Source of the DNA: Arabidopsis thaliana
Lineage: Eukaryota; Streptophyta; Magnoliopsida; Brassicales; Brassicaceae
Reading direction: 5' to 3'
DNA length: 64,000 bases
Assembly: GCF_000001735.4 (NCBI RefSeq)
Contig: NC_003071.7
Span: forward strand, 9,789,151 to 9,853,150
Below the pieces are notes generated by a model. It searched no databases. It was given only the letters and a program-made list of their open reading frames with translations, and was not told where the DNA came from. Positions within the stretch are counted from its first letter, which is position 1. Every line of letters starts with the position of its first letter. The translations under genes and the position numbers were made by a program. This document shows, one piece after another, positions 53,204 through 64,000 of this stretch.

Positions 53204-55260
53204 AAAAAAAGAAAGACTATAATAATGAACGGGTTTTGTGGATCGTCGGAAAACAAACCCATAATTGTAGTATGTTCAATAACTGATCCAGCTTCGTTTC
53301 TTAACGTTTTTATGGTTTAATTAAAAATGTATTTGCGTCTAATGCTGAATGCTAAAGTTCGAGTTTCGTATCAAATGAAGTTGTAACGATTTAATAATTA
53401 ATGTGAAGCTTATTTCTTTTTGATAATGACCAATGTTATCTAGTTTTATCTCCGTCGATCATATAACTTAATTTATTAATTTAGTATTTCATCAAAATTG
53501 AAATAAAAAAAATCGAATTGAAATTATTTAGTTCTTGGTCACAAAGCCAACTTTGGTATTCAATCCAAATATCCGATCTTGGGTTTTTGTTTGGAATTTT
53601 ATGAATAGTACTATCCAAAATAAGAACATTATCTGTTGAATAATTGATGCGTTTTGGGTTTTTTACAATAATATTAGATCGATACTTTCTATTAGAAACA
53701 AAATCATTATCTATTCCCGATCATACTAGAGCGTCTTAATTAATTAATATTCTAAAGAGCCGGTGATCATCATGATGTGTGATGATGCCAAGCGAAGTCG
53801 GTGGCTTTGTGACTTTATGGTACGAACGAATATTTTGTTGAAGGGGATATTTTATTTGCCCACGTACACGTGGTTGGTGATAGCCAGATCTTGGACTTAA
53901 TCTCAATATGATATGTGTGTGCCTCACAAATTATATGTAGTCAACCGATAAAGTATATATATAAATTAATCAGAAACATATATTTATTAGTTAAATTAAT
54001 TAAAAATTTATAGATTTTTTTATAAAATAAAATAAGTTTAGATTAGTGTATATGGTTGCTACGTGCTACTGATTGATTCAGTTCTCTGATTACAAAACAT
54101 TGTGTGTATAGCAAAAATTAATTCAGTTTGAAATTAAATGGCCATCTTTAGATGTTATGTTTGTATACTTTGGTTTGGGTCGATTAAATCAGCTTTTTAC
54201 GAGGCATGTGGCTCATCTGTTATTGGACCAGGATTTTTTCCATTGGGCGTGGTCTCGCAAATACCCATCGACAACGATTTTTTCCATAACCCTTTGAAAC
54301 ATAACATGGATAAAGCTGGCACAGTGAACCATAAAAGTATCATGTTGAGTTGGTTCGGTTCGGACCAATCGGTTATTAATTGCATGTAACCAAAAAAAAG
54401 CATGAACAAATAAACTTAACACTGTTTTGTAAAAAGTCATATGTATGTACAATGCTTGTAAAATGATTTGTTCTTCTCAGGACCACAAAAATAAAAATAA
54501 TGGCATCATCGACACGCCGCTGCTCTCGGTGGTAATTTCCATTTGTCATTGTCTCCACAATGGCATATCCACTTCCAAAAATTAAACGGTTACAAAAATG
54601 GATTTATACTAAGACTAAAGTAACTTGTATATGCAATGTATAGTATGTAGTGTAACTGTGTAAGTAGTATCATATGGTTATATATACATTATGTGGTTTG
54701 ATATCCGATCCGATCGATTCATACTTTTGTTTTAATTATGGAAAAATGCATGCAAAGTATTACTTGTCCACCATTGTGATTATAGAGTTGAACAAAGTAA
54801 GACTAATATTTCCCAAACAAAAACATAAGCAATCTCGTTAGAAAAACAAATCTCAAAATAAGAATATCACTGAAAAGAAATTTTTGTTTTCGTATGCGTG
54901 TCCATAGCGGTGACGGTGATGGTGGCTGAGATGGGACCATCACCGGAATATGCCAACTCTCCAGCTGTTTATCCGTCTAGCAAACAAAAACAAAAAATGC
55001 CGTAGAAAACCAAAATTAGGAAACAACCAAAGATATTGGGCCCAATGCCAGACTGGGCCTAGCTCAAATATTACAACAACCACACATAATTTTTATACTC
55101 TGCTCCAACGGCTACTAATCACCGTAGGTCCCTTCAACGGTCCAGATCTCTCAAATATTTTCTCCTATATACAACATGCAAAGATACATACACTCGAGCA
55201 TTCTTCACTCAACACTCACTTTTTCTCTAATTCCTTAATTCTCTCAACTAATTACAAATT
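53204..55260. other. 2 kb intergenic, no gene supported
   Basis: AT-rich; contains short open frames only. An 83-codon frame at 54138 has no family resemblance. 'gggcccaatgccagactgggcc' at 55039-55060 is a paired site II-like motif about 210 bases upstream of the AGP start. Confidence 0.6.
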
Positions 55261-56036
55261 ATGACTCGCAATATTCTCTTGACGGTTACATTGATCTGCA
55301 TTGTTTTCATCACCGTCGGTGGCCAATCTCCGGCCACCGCACCGATCCATTCTCCTTCTACATCTCCTCATAAGCCTAAACCCACATCTCCCGCCATTTC
55401 TCCAGCTGCTCCAACGCCGGAATCCACGGAGGCTCCGGCGAAGACTCCGGTAGAAGCACCTGTAGAGGCTCCTCCTTCTCCTACACCTGCTTCTACACCT
55501 CAGATCTCTCCGCCCGCTCCTTCACCGGAGGCTGATACTCCTTCAGCTCCGGAGATTGCACCTTCAGCTGATGTTCCGGCTCCAGCTCTGACAAAACATA
55601 AGAAGAAGACAAAGAAGCATAAGACCGCTCCGGCTCCTGGACCAGCTTCGGAGCTTTTAAGCCCGCCTGCTCCGCCCGGAGAAGCTCCTGGTCCTGGACC
55701 AAGCGATGCTTTCTCTCCTGCCGCTGACGATCAGGTAAATAATATATGATTTAACCTAAACAATATGGTAAATTAATTTAGGTAATATGTAAAAATATCA
55801 CTTAAGTAAAAACAAATGTAAATTAGTCCCATCTTTTGACTATAGTTTAGGTTATTCGTTATAATTTAAAAATGTCTGAAATCACAATTTTTTTGTTAGA
55901 TTTGATTCTTTCTAGTTTCTAGAACTTAAAATTTCGAATTATTTTACTGCAGAGCGGAGCACAAAGAATAAGTGTTGTGATACAAATGGTGGGAGCTGCG
56001 GCAATCGCATGGTCTCTACTTGTTCTAGCCTTCTAA
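55261..56036 (+). CDS. AGP17: Lysine-rich arabinogalactan protein, 185 aa, 2 exons
   Basis: GPI-anchored cell-surface proteoglycan backbone. Exons: 55261-55734 and 55953-56036. Order of parts: signal peptide (MTRNILLTVTLICIVFITVG, cleaved before QSPATAP), Pro/Ala/Ser/Thr-rich domain with many AP, SP and TP dipeptides that would be hydroxylated and glycosylated, a Lys-rich stretch KHKKKTKKHK (residues about 112-121), a second Pro-rich part, and a hydrophobic C-terminus (MVGAAAIAWSLLVLAF) as GPI-attachment signal, encoded by the separate last exon. This is the lysine-rich classical AGP plan of AGP17/18/19. AGP17 is associated with Agrobacterium binding (rat1) in the literature. Length and position match At2g23130. 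Confidence 0.94.
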
Positions 56037-56545
56037 TAAATTTTTGTTCTTCTTTTTTTTTTTTTTTTTTTTCAATTCTTAATTTTATTTATTTTATATC
56101 TTTTTTGATCCTCTCCCATTTGTCTCATGTATTACAGCTCACATTTTGTATTCAGCATTTTGATATATTATTTGTCTTTTATGTATACAAATAATAATTT
56201 TAATACATGCTATTTTCTGCAAAATTACTGTTCTCAATTTTGCTAATTATCACATCAATGGTAAAATATTTTCACTCATTTCATATTCACAGCTACACTG
56301 TCTTATGAAATCAGAAAGAAAAAAAAAAAAATTCTATTCCAAATCAAAGTTTATTATGAGAATCAATAGAAAATTAAAGAATACAGAGAACCAACAAAAA
56401 ATCTTGAGTACGAAAAAATTATTTGCAGAAGAGACCTCTTTTGTACAAAATCACTACTTTGGTCACAAGACAAAACATAAAAATAGGCACTGAGAGACCA
56501 GAATCTGTGCATCATCAACATCATCATCATCATCATCATCCATCA

Positions 56546-59500
56546 TCAGCCACGCCCAGCGTTTCCATGCCGTTGGTTTCTGAAGTAACTGAGCAACGCC
56601 TGTGCCTGACAAGTTACAAGATTTTCTCCAAATAAAGAACTCTTCAAAACAATCAAAGTCATGAGTGTGGCTACTTAAATTAAGAGGAACATGATATATT
56701 AGTTATAAAGTTTGTACCTTTTCTCTAGCTCTAGGAGTACCAGACTGTGAGAGAGCGACGAGTGGAGGAACGGCGCCTTCTTGAAGAACCATGTTGCAGA
56801 ACCGACCACTGTTGGTTGAAAGTTGAAGAAGAGCTGCTGCTGCGTTTTCTTTCCCTCTAGCTGAACCCAACTCAACGACTTCAACAAGAAGAGGGATTCC
56901 GCCTTCTTGACCAATCGCGTTTCTTCCTTCCGGAATTGTAGCTAGATTTGCCAAAACAGCAACTGCTTTATCCACCATCCCAGCTGCTGGGTCCATCAGA
57001 TCAATAAGATATCTCACAGCACCTGATTGCACGATCATCGCCTTGTTTTCTTGATGTATCGATAGATTAAACAAGGCAGTAGCAGCGTCTTTCTTACCCC
57101 GAGGGGTACCGTTACCGAGAAGATCTACAAGAGGCCCGATTGCACCCGACTGACCAATCTTAATCTTGTTTTCTTCTATTACAGAGAGGCTGAAGAGAGT
57201 AGCAGCTGAATTCTCCTTGGCTTCAGAGCTCCCATTTTCAAGCACGTGAATGAGCGGCTCAATTGCACCAGCATCAGCAATTGCTTTTTTGTTGTTGTCA
57301 TTGATAGATAAGTTGAGAAGTGCGGTAACAGCGTTTTCCTGTGTAGCTGAGTCAGTTGAGTAAAGTAGTTCCACCAATAAGACGATTGCTCCAGAGTTCC
57401 CAATGACTATCCGATTATCCATGTTGTGCTTGGCTAGCAACCTTAGTTCTGCGGTTGCTTGTCTCTGAGTATCCAATGAGCTGCTTTTCAACTCCTCCAC
57501 CAACTTCTTAACTTGAGTTTCGACCTCAGAAAGATCACGTCTTGTCTCATTCGAAGGCGCTGAAACAATCCTTGAACCGAGTCTCTCTGATGGACGTCGC
57601 CAAAATTGACCACGGGTACGTCTATCCATGAATTTTGGGGAAAAATCAGACAAATCTCGGCGAGTAGCTGCTGAAGTGGTTGCAGCAAGAGGCCCTGATC
57701 TAATTTCTCCTGAAGCATCACTGCTGTAAGGTGTAGCATGAGCTGATTCTTCTGAATTCTCATTCGCATCTGCCCTTGGAAACTCCTCATTGGAAACAGT
57801 GCTAGTAGCAGAAGGGGACCTATGATGGTGGTTCTCAGATGTTTGTCCATTTTCTACTGAGCCTCGTGTAGTTGAAGATACAGATGACCTACCAGGTGCA
57901 TCTGTCCTCAGTTCTCGAGAATCGTTTGATCTATCTTCAAAATCATTTAGTGATCCCCTCCTGGCGTCCAAACCGTAACCATTTCCAGATATACCCGGTG
58001 AAGAAGCACCCAAGGCAGAAGCAGGACGTGAAGGAGAAGCACCTTCTCTTTCAGTTGCTCGGCTTGAGAACGAGGGCTTACCGGTTTCACTTGAAGAAGC
58101 ATCCCAATCATGTGACTTGTTGCTAACTTTACGAGCAGAAACATCAGCACCCGTGCTAGGAATGGAGTCTGTACATGATAAAAGAGGAGAAAGCTCATTT
58201 AAACTTGTTGATTTATTGGGATCAGGCAGCTTGACATCGTTTGTCTCACACCAGTTAGCGATTAAGGCCTTCACGGTGTAATTGGGTATTAGAGTAGTGT
58301 GAGTCAGGGTCTGTCGAGTCTTGGGACACACTTTTAAACCCAAATCAATCCATCTCTTGATAAACGCCTTTTCATATGTTTGTCCTGATGACACAATCAC
58401 TGGATCAGTCATTACTTCAAGTGACAGAGGGCAAAAGAAGTCGGCAAGAATGGCGACACTAGAAGTCTGAGTCTGTTTGATCAGAAGAAGACGTTCATGC
58501 ATGCGGTTTACAATAACAATCAGTTGGTCAAGGAACTCGACTTCTGCATTATTCTCAGACTGCTCAGCCATCTCTTTCTGCCTCTCTAGAGCAACAGCTT
58601 CAATCAGAATCTCCTGGTTTGATCTAAGACCAGTGTTCTCTCCAATTTTCACCAAGATCTCAGGGCTAGGTCCAACACCATCTCTCTGATCCCTCAAAGC
58701 ACCGTCAATGACAGAAGATATTTCTTCATAACTAAGATGCTTAATCTTCTCTAGACATTGCTGCAATTACGAATATTTGTAAATTAACCATTCGTATCTC
58801 CTGCAATTTGATTCAATCGCTAATGTGGACAACACAACAAAACATAAAGCAGTCAGCATCACTACGATCAACCCCTTCCACAAAATTCAGTAACTGATCC
58901 AATTTAATTTCCAACCTAAAGCTAATGTTCTGAACAGACCACATATCTATAGCATATAAATTGATACAAATTTCCTCTAAATGTAAAGAGAAGGTACCTC
59001 AAGAGAAGCTGGGCTTAGCTCATCAGGTAGATGGTTCTTAGAAGACATGAGAAACTGAAAAGTATCCACAATGGTGTCCCGCATCTTTGGTAGCAAAGAT
59101 TCAATTTGAAGAACCTAGACGTAGATATTAAGAGGCTATCATCAACGAAATGATTTATCAGTAACCAAAACTCAAGCAAGAGTGCAGAATAACACAATGG
59201 TCACTAATTTGATCTTAAAACCGTCACGGATTCAAGCTAAAGGCAAAAGAAAACTTCCGAACAATCATAAAGCAAACTAATCTATGCATATGTTAAAACT
59301 CTATATAGCTAAGATACAACCTGAGACGAGAAGAGAAGTTTAGGGACTTACGAAATAGACTTTACTAGAGAAAGCTTGCCAACTCCTGAAAAGATCAATG
59401 GATTGATCAACATCCTGAGTCAATTCTTCAAATGCTTTACCAAGTTTCTCATCAAAAACAAAATCAGAGGTAACAACAACATCTGCTATAGGCTTCAACA

Positions 59501-59612
59501 CTCTCAATAACTCTTCAACTCTCTTATAGTACTTCTCAAACGGGTCTAAATCAATATGTTTAGAAGATGACAGATTTAGAAACGACGAGATACTTCTGAG
59601 AAGAACTTCCAT
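56546..59612 (-). CDS. PUB4: U-box/ARM-repeat E3 ubiquitin ligase, 826 aa, 4 coding exons
   Basis: Ubiquitin ligase of the UND-PUB-ARM class. Exons on minus: 59612-59352, 59114-58998, 58760-56718, 56605-56546. Residues 1-~220 form the U-box N-terminal domain (MEVLLRSISSFLNLSSSKHI...). The U-box is at ~233-306 (FFCPLSLEVMTDPVIVSSGQ, then YEKAFIKRWID and CPKTRQTL). A Ser-rich low-complexity linker (~320-540) follows, then about seven armadillo repeats (IGNSGAIVLLVELL, NAVTALLNLSIND, and so on). End: NQRHGNAGRG. ATG 59612 was chosen because the frame opens upstream only at non-ATG codons. PUB4 acts in chloroplast quality control, cytokinin/CLE signalling and immunity (literature). A CAT microsatellite lies beside the stop codon (3' UTR). 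Confidence 0.95.
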
Positions 59613-61025
59613 TTCCACCCTGAAAAAGCAACAAAATTTGAAACTTCAGATCAAAAGGGTTCACGAATTAACTTGCTACGAATCGAACAATCACCAAAAG
59701 GTACGAACTTTATGGAATCCAAAACTTTTCTCTTGAAGAAAATTCAAATTCAAATGTAACCCATGAGGAGAAAAATCCTGAAATCTTACGAAATTGATCA
59801 AATGGGTGTCTCGGAAATGTAATGAGCAAGAGCTTTGACGAAGAGAGGTTAGAGAATTGGAACAGAGAAAAAAGGGGTAAAATTGAAAACCCTAAGTGAG
59901 ATAGATAGATAGATCGAAACTATACGAGAGAAAGAGAGAAGAAAGAAACAAACATGCACGTGAAGAAGAAGGGAAATCAATCTTTCTCGGTCTTGCAGAT
60001 TATAGTTGAGAGCACGTAAAACGCAAATCTTCTTCTTCTTCTCCGTGTATTATTATTTCTGATTAGCCAAAGAAGAAGGAAAAAAAAAAGATTCGACGAG
60101 TTGTTTGGGTCTGCAATTGGTCAGATCGAAATTTGCTGGCGTTTTAAGCCGTTCTAAGCCGTTTCGGACATTGTTTTGTCAGCTTGGTCTCCTCCACTTT
60201 GTGTTTTGTCTTTTTTTTTTTTTTCCTTCAGGAAACTTACAAAAATCAATCTTTTGATAGAAACTTTTAAAATATACAAATCAACCCTTAGATTACAAAA
60301 AAATACATATATTTTAACTAATTGTCTAAATGTTATCTAATAACATAAATTATGTATATTGAACAATTGCATACTAACGACACTCTAGTAACAAATCAAT
60401 ATATATATGTGTGTTTTGTCTACGTTATTTGATTATTGACTTCTTCTATATTGTTAGATCATAGAAATATAACAAGGTGAGTATATAAATATAATCATAT
60501 ATGAGGTGTGATTGTTCTTTTTTTATTATTATAGAATGTTTGATTGTTCTACCCACACTTTTTAACTATAAATTGTCTCTCAAATCATATGAAACTTTTT
60601 ACTAAAATCTTACGATAAAATCCCAGTTTTCCAATAACATGAGATTTGAAAATTTTATAAATTATCAACTGAATAACCACAGATTTGGAATGTTTTGATA
60701 AATACTAGATTTCAATGAGACTGGATTTTAAAACATTTCAGAAAATGATGACCAGTCCAGTAAGGTGAGATTGTTTTTATGGAATAAATCATCCCAAATT
60801 ACTAATCCAGTATGTCCCTTAAATGTAAAAGTTGAACGTTGAATGAGCTTTTTTCCAGAACAGCACCAAATATTATTGAAACAAAATATTCCTTTAATAA
60901 GATGCCAAAACAGGAAGAAAATTAAAGCATGAGCAAAACACTTTGTATAAATAAGCATCTTTTATCTTTATATATATATCACCCCTAAAACTAAAGAACA
61001 AATAAATCTTAAAAAAAAGTTCACA
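59613..61025. other. Intergenic; PUB4 leader and an AT-rich spacer
   Basis: 59613-60230 includes the PUB4 5' UTR, with CTT-rich sequence near 60030-60045 on the + strand. 60230-60960 is AT-rich with no gene recognised. A TATA-like 'tttatatatatatc' at 60967-60980 precedes the S1 gene by about 45 bases. Confidence 0.5.
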
Positions 61026-61469
61026 ATGAATTGTTTTTCTTATTTTTTCCTTGTTATTATATTATGTGCAGGATTGAATAATGCGAAATTCAACGAAAAA
61101 AACTCCGTAATTTTTAAGAGTTCTCTTGGTCCGAAAAAACTTCTCAGGATTCATTGTACATCAGAACACGACGACACCGACTACGTTTACCTGAGACATG
61201 GACAAACTTACGCATTCAGTTTTCATGATAGTGTCTTGAAAACTATATTTGATTGTGAGTTAAAGCAAGGAAGTAGTTATTATAATTACAACTTTTATGC
61301 AAGATTTAGGGCATATAAAGGTGGAGGTCTGATAGTTCACTACGGTAAAAAGAACTTTTGGGATGCTAGAGAAGATGGTATTTACTTCACACATGGTAAA
61401 GAAACACCTAAATTAGAGTATAAATGGATCCCCGGGGATCCCTCTATGAGAGTGGAGAGCCCCCTATGA
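61026..61469 (+). CDS. Self-incompatibility S1-family secreted protein (SPH), 147 aa, intronless
   Basis: Small secreted protein related to Papaver stigma S1 (PrsS). A signal peptide covers about residues 1-20 (MNCFSYFFLVIILCAGLNNA). The mature part has the S1 hallmarks: LRIHCTSEHDDTDYVYLRHG, YAFSFHDSVLKTIFDCELKQ with the paired cysteines, and the strand YNFYARFRAYKGGG. The C-terminus KLEYKWIPGDPSMRVESPL is slightly longer than the usual family end. Arabidopsis has many such genes with low, tissue-restricted expression; ligand and receptor are unknown for most. Likely At2g23142. Confidence 0.9.
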   Translation: MNCFSYFFLVIILCAGLNNAKFNEKNSVIFKSSLGPKKLLRIHCTSEHDDTDYVYLRHGQTYAFSFHDSVLKTIFDCELKQGSSYYNYNFYARFRAYKGGGLIVHYGKKNFWDAREDGIYFTHGKETPKLEYKWIPGDPSMRVESPL

Positions 61470-61978
61470 GAGCAAATAATGTATTAATCATCTAGGTTTA
61501 ACTACAATTTTATATCTTATGTTCTTGAATAAATCTATTGAATAAAATTTTATAATCGATTAAGATAGTTCATGTTGTTGGCTATACATCTCTAAATTTG
61601 AGATGTGTTATCATATATTGTGTTATACATCGTGAAGCTGTTTTTTTTTCTTTTAAATATATTATAGTTTCGAATTTAAAAAAAAAACATTAATAGCATA
61701 GGCTATAATCTAGTTATTAAGTTTTTTTTTTGTTTTTGGGACAAAACTAGTTATTATTATTAAGTTAAATCCATTACAACAAACATCATTAGCAAATGAT
61801 GAAAGATCTTATTAATTATTATCTCCAGGACCTATCTACTGATACATAGAAGAGCCTTCTTCAACAAAACTAGAGCTGCTTTATAACAACAACACATATA
61901 ATACAAAAGAGAAAGCTAGAACTCATGATCCTAAGGATTACAAGACATAGCTACTACACTATTTTGTTTGGCCCACTC
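61470..61978. other. AT-rich spacer, no gene seen
   Basis: 3' flank of the S1 gene followed by AT-rich sequence with long T and A runs. No coding signal. Confidence 0.6.
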
Positions 61979-62448
61979 TCAATGACTAGACTCCGCTTTA
62001 AATCGCCAAGGAGTGAAAGTGATCATGCCACGAGCAATGAGATAGATGATGAATGCACCATACGAAGCTGTGAACACAGTCACAAAAACCGGTATAGACT
62101 ATGCCATGACCTCATTGGAGAAGAACTCCAACAATAGATAACCGTTGATCATTATTACGAGCGCAGCAACAAGCCACGCGATTGTTTGCACAACTAGGTG
62201 AATCGAGCTTAATTATAAAGCGATCTTTAACGAATGTAGTAAAAGAGTTTGAAAGAAATCGACAAACCTTGTACAAAGGAACGATCATGAAGCTACCATG
62301 ATTTGTTCCTTGGAGACCAAACACAATAATGGAATCAGTGCAAATGGGATTTGAATGGACTAAGCACGTTAAGCCACTCGTTTAAGACATCGAGTGTAGC
62401 TTCCAATGAATCAAACACTAGAGTAACATTAACAGTTGGAATGATAAC
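61979..62448 (-). pseudogene. Truncated NRAMP metal-transporter pseudogene (C-terminal exons)
   Basis: Minus-strand fragments match the C-terminus of plant NRAMP3/4-type transporters: first IIPTVNVTLVFDS..EATLDV then LNEWLNVL (62448 downward), IQIPFALIPLLCLVSKEQIM, and GSFMIVPLYK up to a GT donor at 62268. After a 74-bp intron come VQTIAWLVAALVIMINGYLL and LEFFSNEV (62193 downward), then GIVYTG, VTVFTASYGAFIIYLIARG and TFTPWRFKAESSH with TGA at 61979. The reading frame changes at least three times (after LNVL, in the QIM/GSF region and after GIVYTGF), so no product is possible. Retained intron means DNA-level duplication. NRAMP3 is the next gene downstream in Arabidopsis (memory). Confidence 0.85.
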
Positions 62449-62881
62449 TCAATTTCGTGTGATCAAAGTAGTAGTTTTAAGTTTAAATAGGGCGTTTTTT
62501 ATTTTAAGAAACAAAAAAAAAAAAAAACTTTAAACAAAAGTAGTATGACCACTCACAGCAACATTTAGTAATCCAACAAACGGAAAAAAAGACATCGTTT
62601 AGCTCTTTTAATCCGAGCTAATCCTTCAGAGCCCCCAAGTTATAAAAAGACAACATTTTCTCGGCAAACTATAAAAATAAAAGATAGTACCACAGCTCAC
62701 TTAAGACAATTAACTCTCAGATTCAAGCAAAAAGTTTATTTGATAAATGATTCAAACTGTCGTACGTACAATCTCAACATGAACTTTACCGTTGAATTGC
62801 ATAGCTCTTTACATGTGTCCTTCCGATTAAGTTGAAACGAACCTTCTTATATCTCTTTTGGAAACTGTGAAATCAGACTCA

Positions 62882-63857
62882 GACCTTGTTTGTTTTTCAT
62901 CCAAATGATTCATCCAAATGCAGATGAAAAATGATGTTTGTTTTTTATAATTTAACAAGTATTTGGATGGATCATCTGGATGATACATCTGAATGAGTTT
63001 CTAAATTTAGACAAATTTATGAAATTCATTTAGATGAATTTGATTGAAGCATTTGGATGAAGATGGTTTATTCAAAAATAACAAAAGACAGATATACCCT
63101 TATTTATAATCATAAATTAAATCATGTTATTTTCTATAGATTTCTTAATTAATATTTTTAAAATTACATATTGAAACAAGAAAAACCGCAAAATCATATT
63201 TTCCCGCCAAAACCACAAAATCATTTTTTTGCCAAAAACGTAAAATCATGTTTCCCGCCAAAACCGCAAAATAATGTTTTTCCCACCAAAACCGCAAAAT
63301 CATGGATTTTCCGCCAAAACCGCAAAATAATGTTTTCCCGCCAAAACCGCAAAATCATGGTTTTCCCGCCAAAACCGCAAAATCATGTTTTTCCCACCAA
63401 AACCGCAAAATCATGTTTTTCCCGTCAAAATCGTAAAATCATGTTTTCCCGCCAAAACCATAAATCATGTTTTCGCAAATCCGTAAAATCATGTTTTCTC
63501 GCCAAAACCCCAAACTCATGTTTTCCCGCCAACATCGCAAAATCGTATTTTATCGCCAAAACCGTAAAATCGTGTATTCTCAGCAAAATCATAAAATCAT
63601 ATTTTCCCGCCAATATGTTTAGTATTGATAATGGGTAATGATGTTGAATAATTGTTATTTGTCAAAATGAAAGCATGAACATTTTTATCTAAACGAGAAT
63701 GTGGATGAACTACAAAATGATCAAACAAATAAAGATCCATTTAAATGCATCATGTAGATTAAATTGCAAATAATGAAACAAACATCATTCAAATGTATGA
63801 TTTAAATGAATCATGTAAGTCGATCATCTGAATGGAAATGATGAAACAAACAGGGCC
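62882..63857. mobile_element. Non-autonomous terminal-inverted-repeat element (Harbinger- or hAT-like), 976 bp, with internal minisatellite
   Basis: Left end GACCTTGTTTGTTTTTCATC and right end (reverse complement) GGCCCTGTTTGTTTCATC form an imperfect inverted repeat, flanked on both sides by TCA (62879-62881 and 63858-63860), a possible 3-bp target duplication. Sub-terminal 'catccaaatgattcat' motifs occur repeatedly in both orientations. No transposase is encoded. The GGCCCTGTTTG terminus and 3-bp duplication favour PIF/Harbinger, but the duplication is not the canonical TWA. Confidence 0.65.
63181..63615. repeat. Minisatellite, ~27 bp x 16 units, with E2F-like sites
   Basis: Consensus unit 'atgttttcccgccaaaaccgcaaaatc'-like, in pieces: 'atgttttcccgccaaaa' then 'ccgcaaaatc'. 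Sixteen units can be counted; seven contain exact TTCCCGCC and the rest differ by one or two bases. The open frame of 155 codons across it is a by-product of the repeat, not a gene. Confidence 0.9.
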
Positions 63858-63860
63858 TCA

Positions 63861-64000
63861 TTGACATTGAAAACCTTCTTGTAGCATCAGAATCATCAGC
63901 TGATTTAGGTATCTCTTGTTTCGCGTGACCTTGTTATTTAGAAGGGGCTCTATTAAGCAGTTTGGACGAATCAGATTTTTCAAGATTACGTCTTTAACCC
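63861..64000. other. Window end, unassigned
   Basis: 140 bases outside the transposable element. A minus-strand frame reads QEIPKSADDSDATRRFSM, which looks protein-like, but it is too short to assign. Confidence 0.3.

Noticed and set aside
54138-54389. 83-codon open frame upstream of AGP17
   Set aside because: No family resemblance, and overlapping frames of like length exist on the other strand.
56009-56194. 61-codon hydrophobic open frame after AGP17
   Set aside because: Lies in the 3' UTR of AGP17, starting within the last exon; driven by a poly(T) run.
63181-63615. Regular repeats resembling a CRISPR array
   Set aside because: Units are contiguous without unique spacers, in a plant genome and within a transposable element.
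63171-63638. 155-codon open frame with KxxKSCF-type repeats
   Set aside because: It is the translation of the 27-bp minisatellite (a multiple of three), with no start context and no neighbours; the complementary strand gives a similar repeat frame.
62882-63857. Classification of the terminal element as hAT
   Set aside because: hAT elements make 8-bp target duplications; only TCA is shared by the flanks, so Harbinger-like was preferred, though not proven.

Overview
The window reads as a plant nuclear chromosome: AT-rich DNA, short GT-AG (and some GC-AG) introns, intron-split genes and small transposon remnants. The gene order (SCPL cluster, SnRK2.9, NPY4, HOOKLESS1-like, two CK2-alpha genes, a SERF/zinc-binding small protein, an MFS protein, prolyl 4-hydroxylase, DC1 protein, two group-6 LEA genes, AGP17, PUB4, S1 protein, NRAMP remnant) matches, from memory, Arabidopsis thaliana chromosome 2 around At2g22990 to At2g23150. 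Rebuilt protein lengths (437, 437, 339, 481, 413, 432, 333, 78, 449, 274, 185 and 826 aa) fit that reading. No database was consulted.

Layout. 1-13.3 kb: tail of one serine carboxypeptidase-like (SCPL) acyltransferase gene and two complete tandem SCPL paralogs, all on +, with intergenic space invaded by a Helitron end, a Harbinger-type MITE and a double copy of an AT-rich, E2F-motif-containing element. 14.1 kb: initiator tRNA-Met. 14.6-17.5 kb: SnRK2.9 kinase (-). 17.5-21.6 kb: decayed sequence plus an unrecognised coiled-coil gene or pseudogene. 21.6-25.5 kb: NPH3/BTB gene (+) facing a HOOKLESS1-like N-acetyltransferase (-). 25.5-35.0 kb: a 9.5 kb stretch without a gene I can support.

35.0-40.2 kb: two CK2 catalytic-subunit genes head to head on a ~356 bp intergenic promoter; one carries an N-terminal extension of plastid transit-peptide type. 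40.5-47.1 kb: small zinc-binding protein (-), MFS carrier (+), prolyl 4-hydroxylase (-). 47.1-50.6 kb: Helitron end and a 714-codon DC1 gene (-). 51.4-53.2 kb: tandem LEA-6 genes with ABA-type promoter motifs. 55.3-56.0 kb: lysine-rich arabinogalactan protein. 56.5-59.6 kb: PUB4-type U-box/ARM ubiquitin ligase (-). 61.0-61.5 kb: secreted S1-family protein. 62.0-62.45 kb: truncated NRAMP pseudogene (-). 62.9-63.86 kb: ~976 bp terminal-inverted-repeat element carrying a 16-unit minisatellite rich in E2F sites.

The genes are ordinary plant genes without operonic logic; what stands out is local duplication (SCPL triplet, CK2 pair, LEA pair), mobile-element insertion between duplicates, E2F-like sites concentrated in two unrelated elements, and a splice-donor shift in the prolyl hydroxylase that keeps the frame open. 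I found no clear novel biological system.
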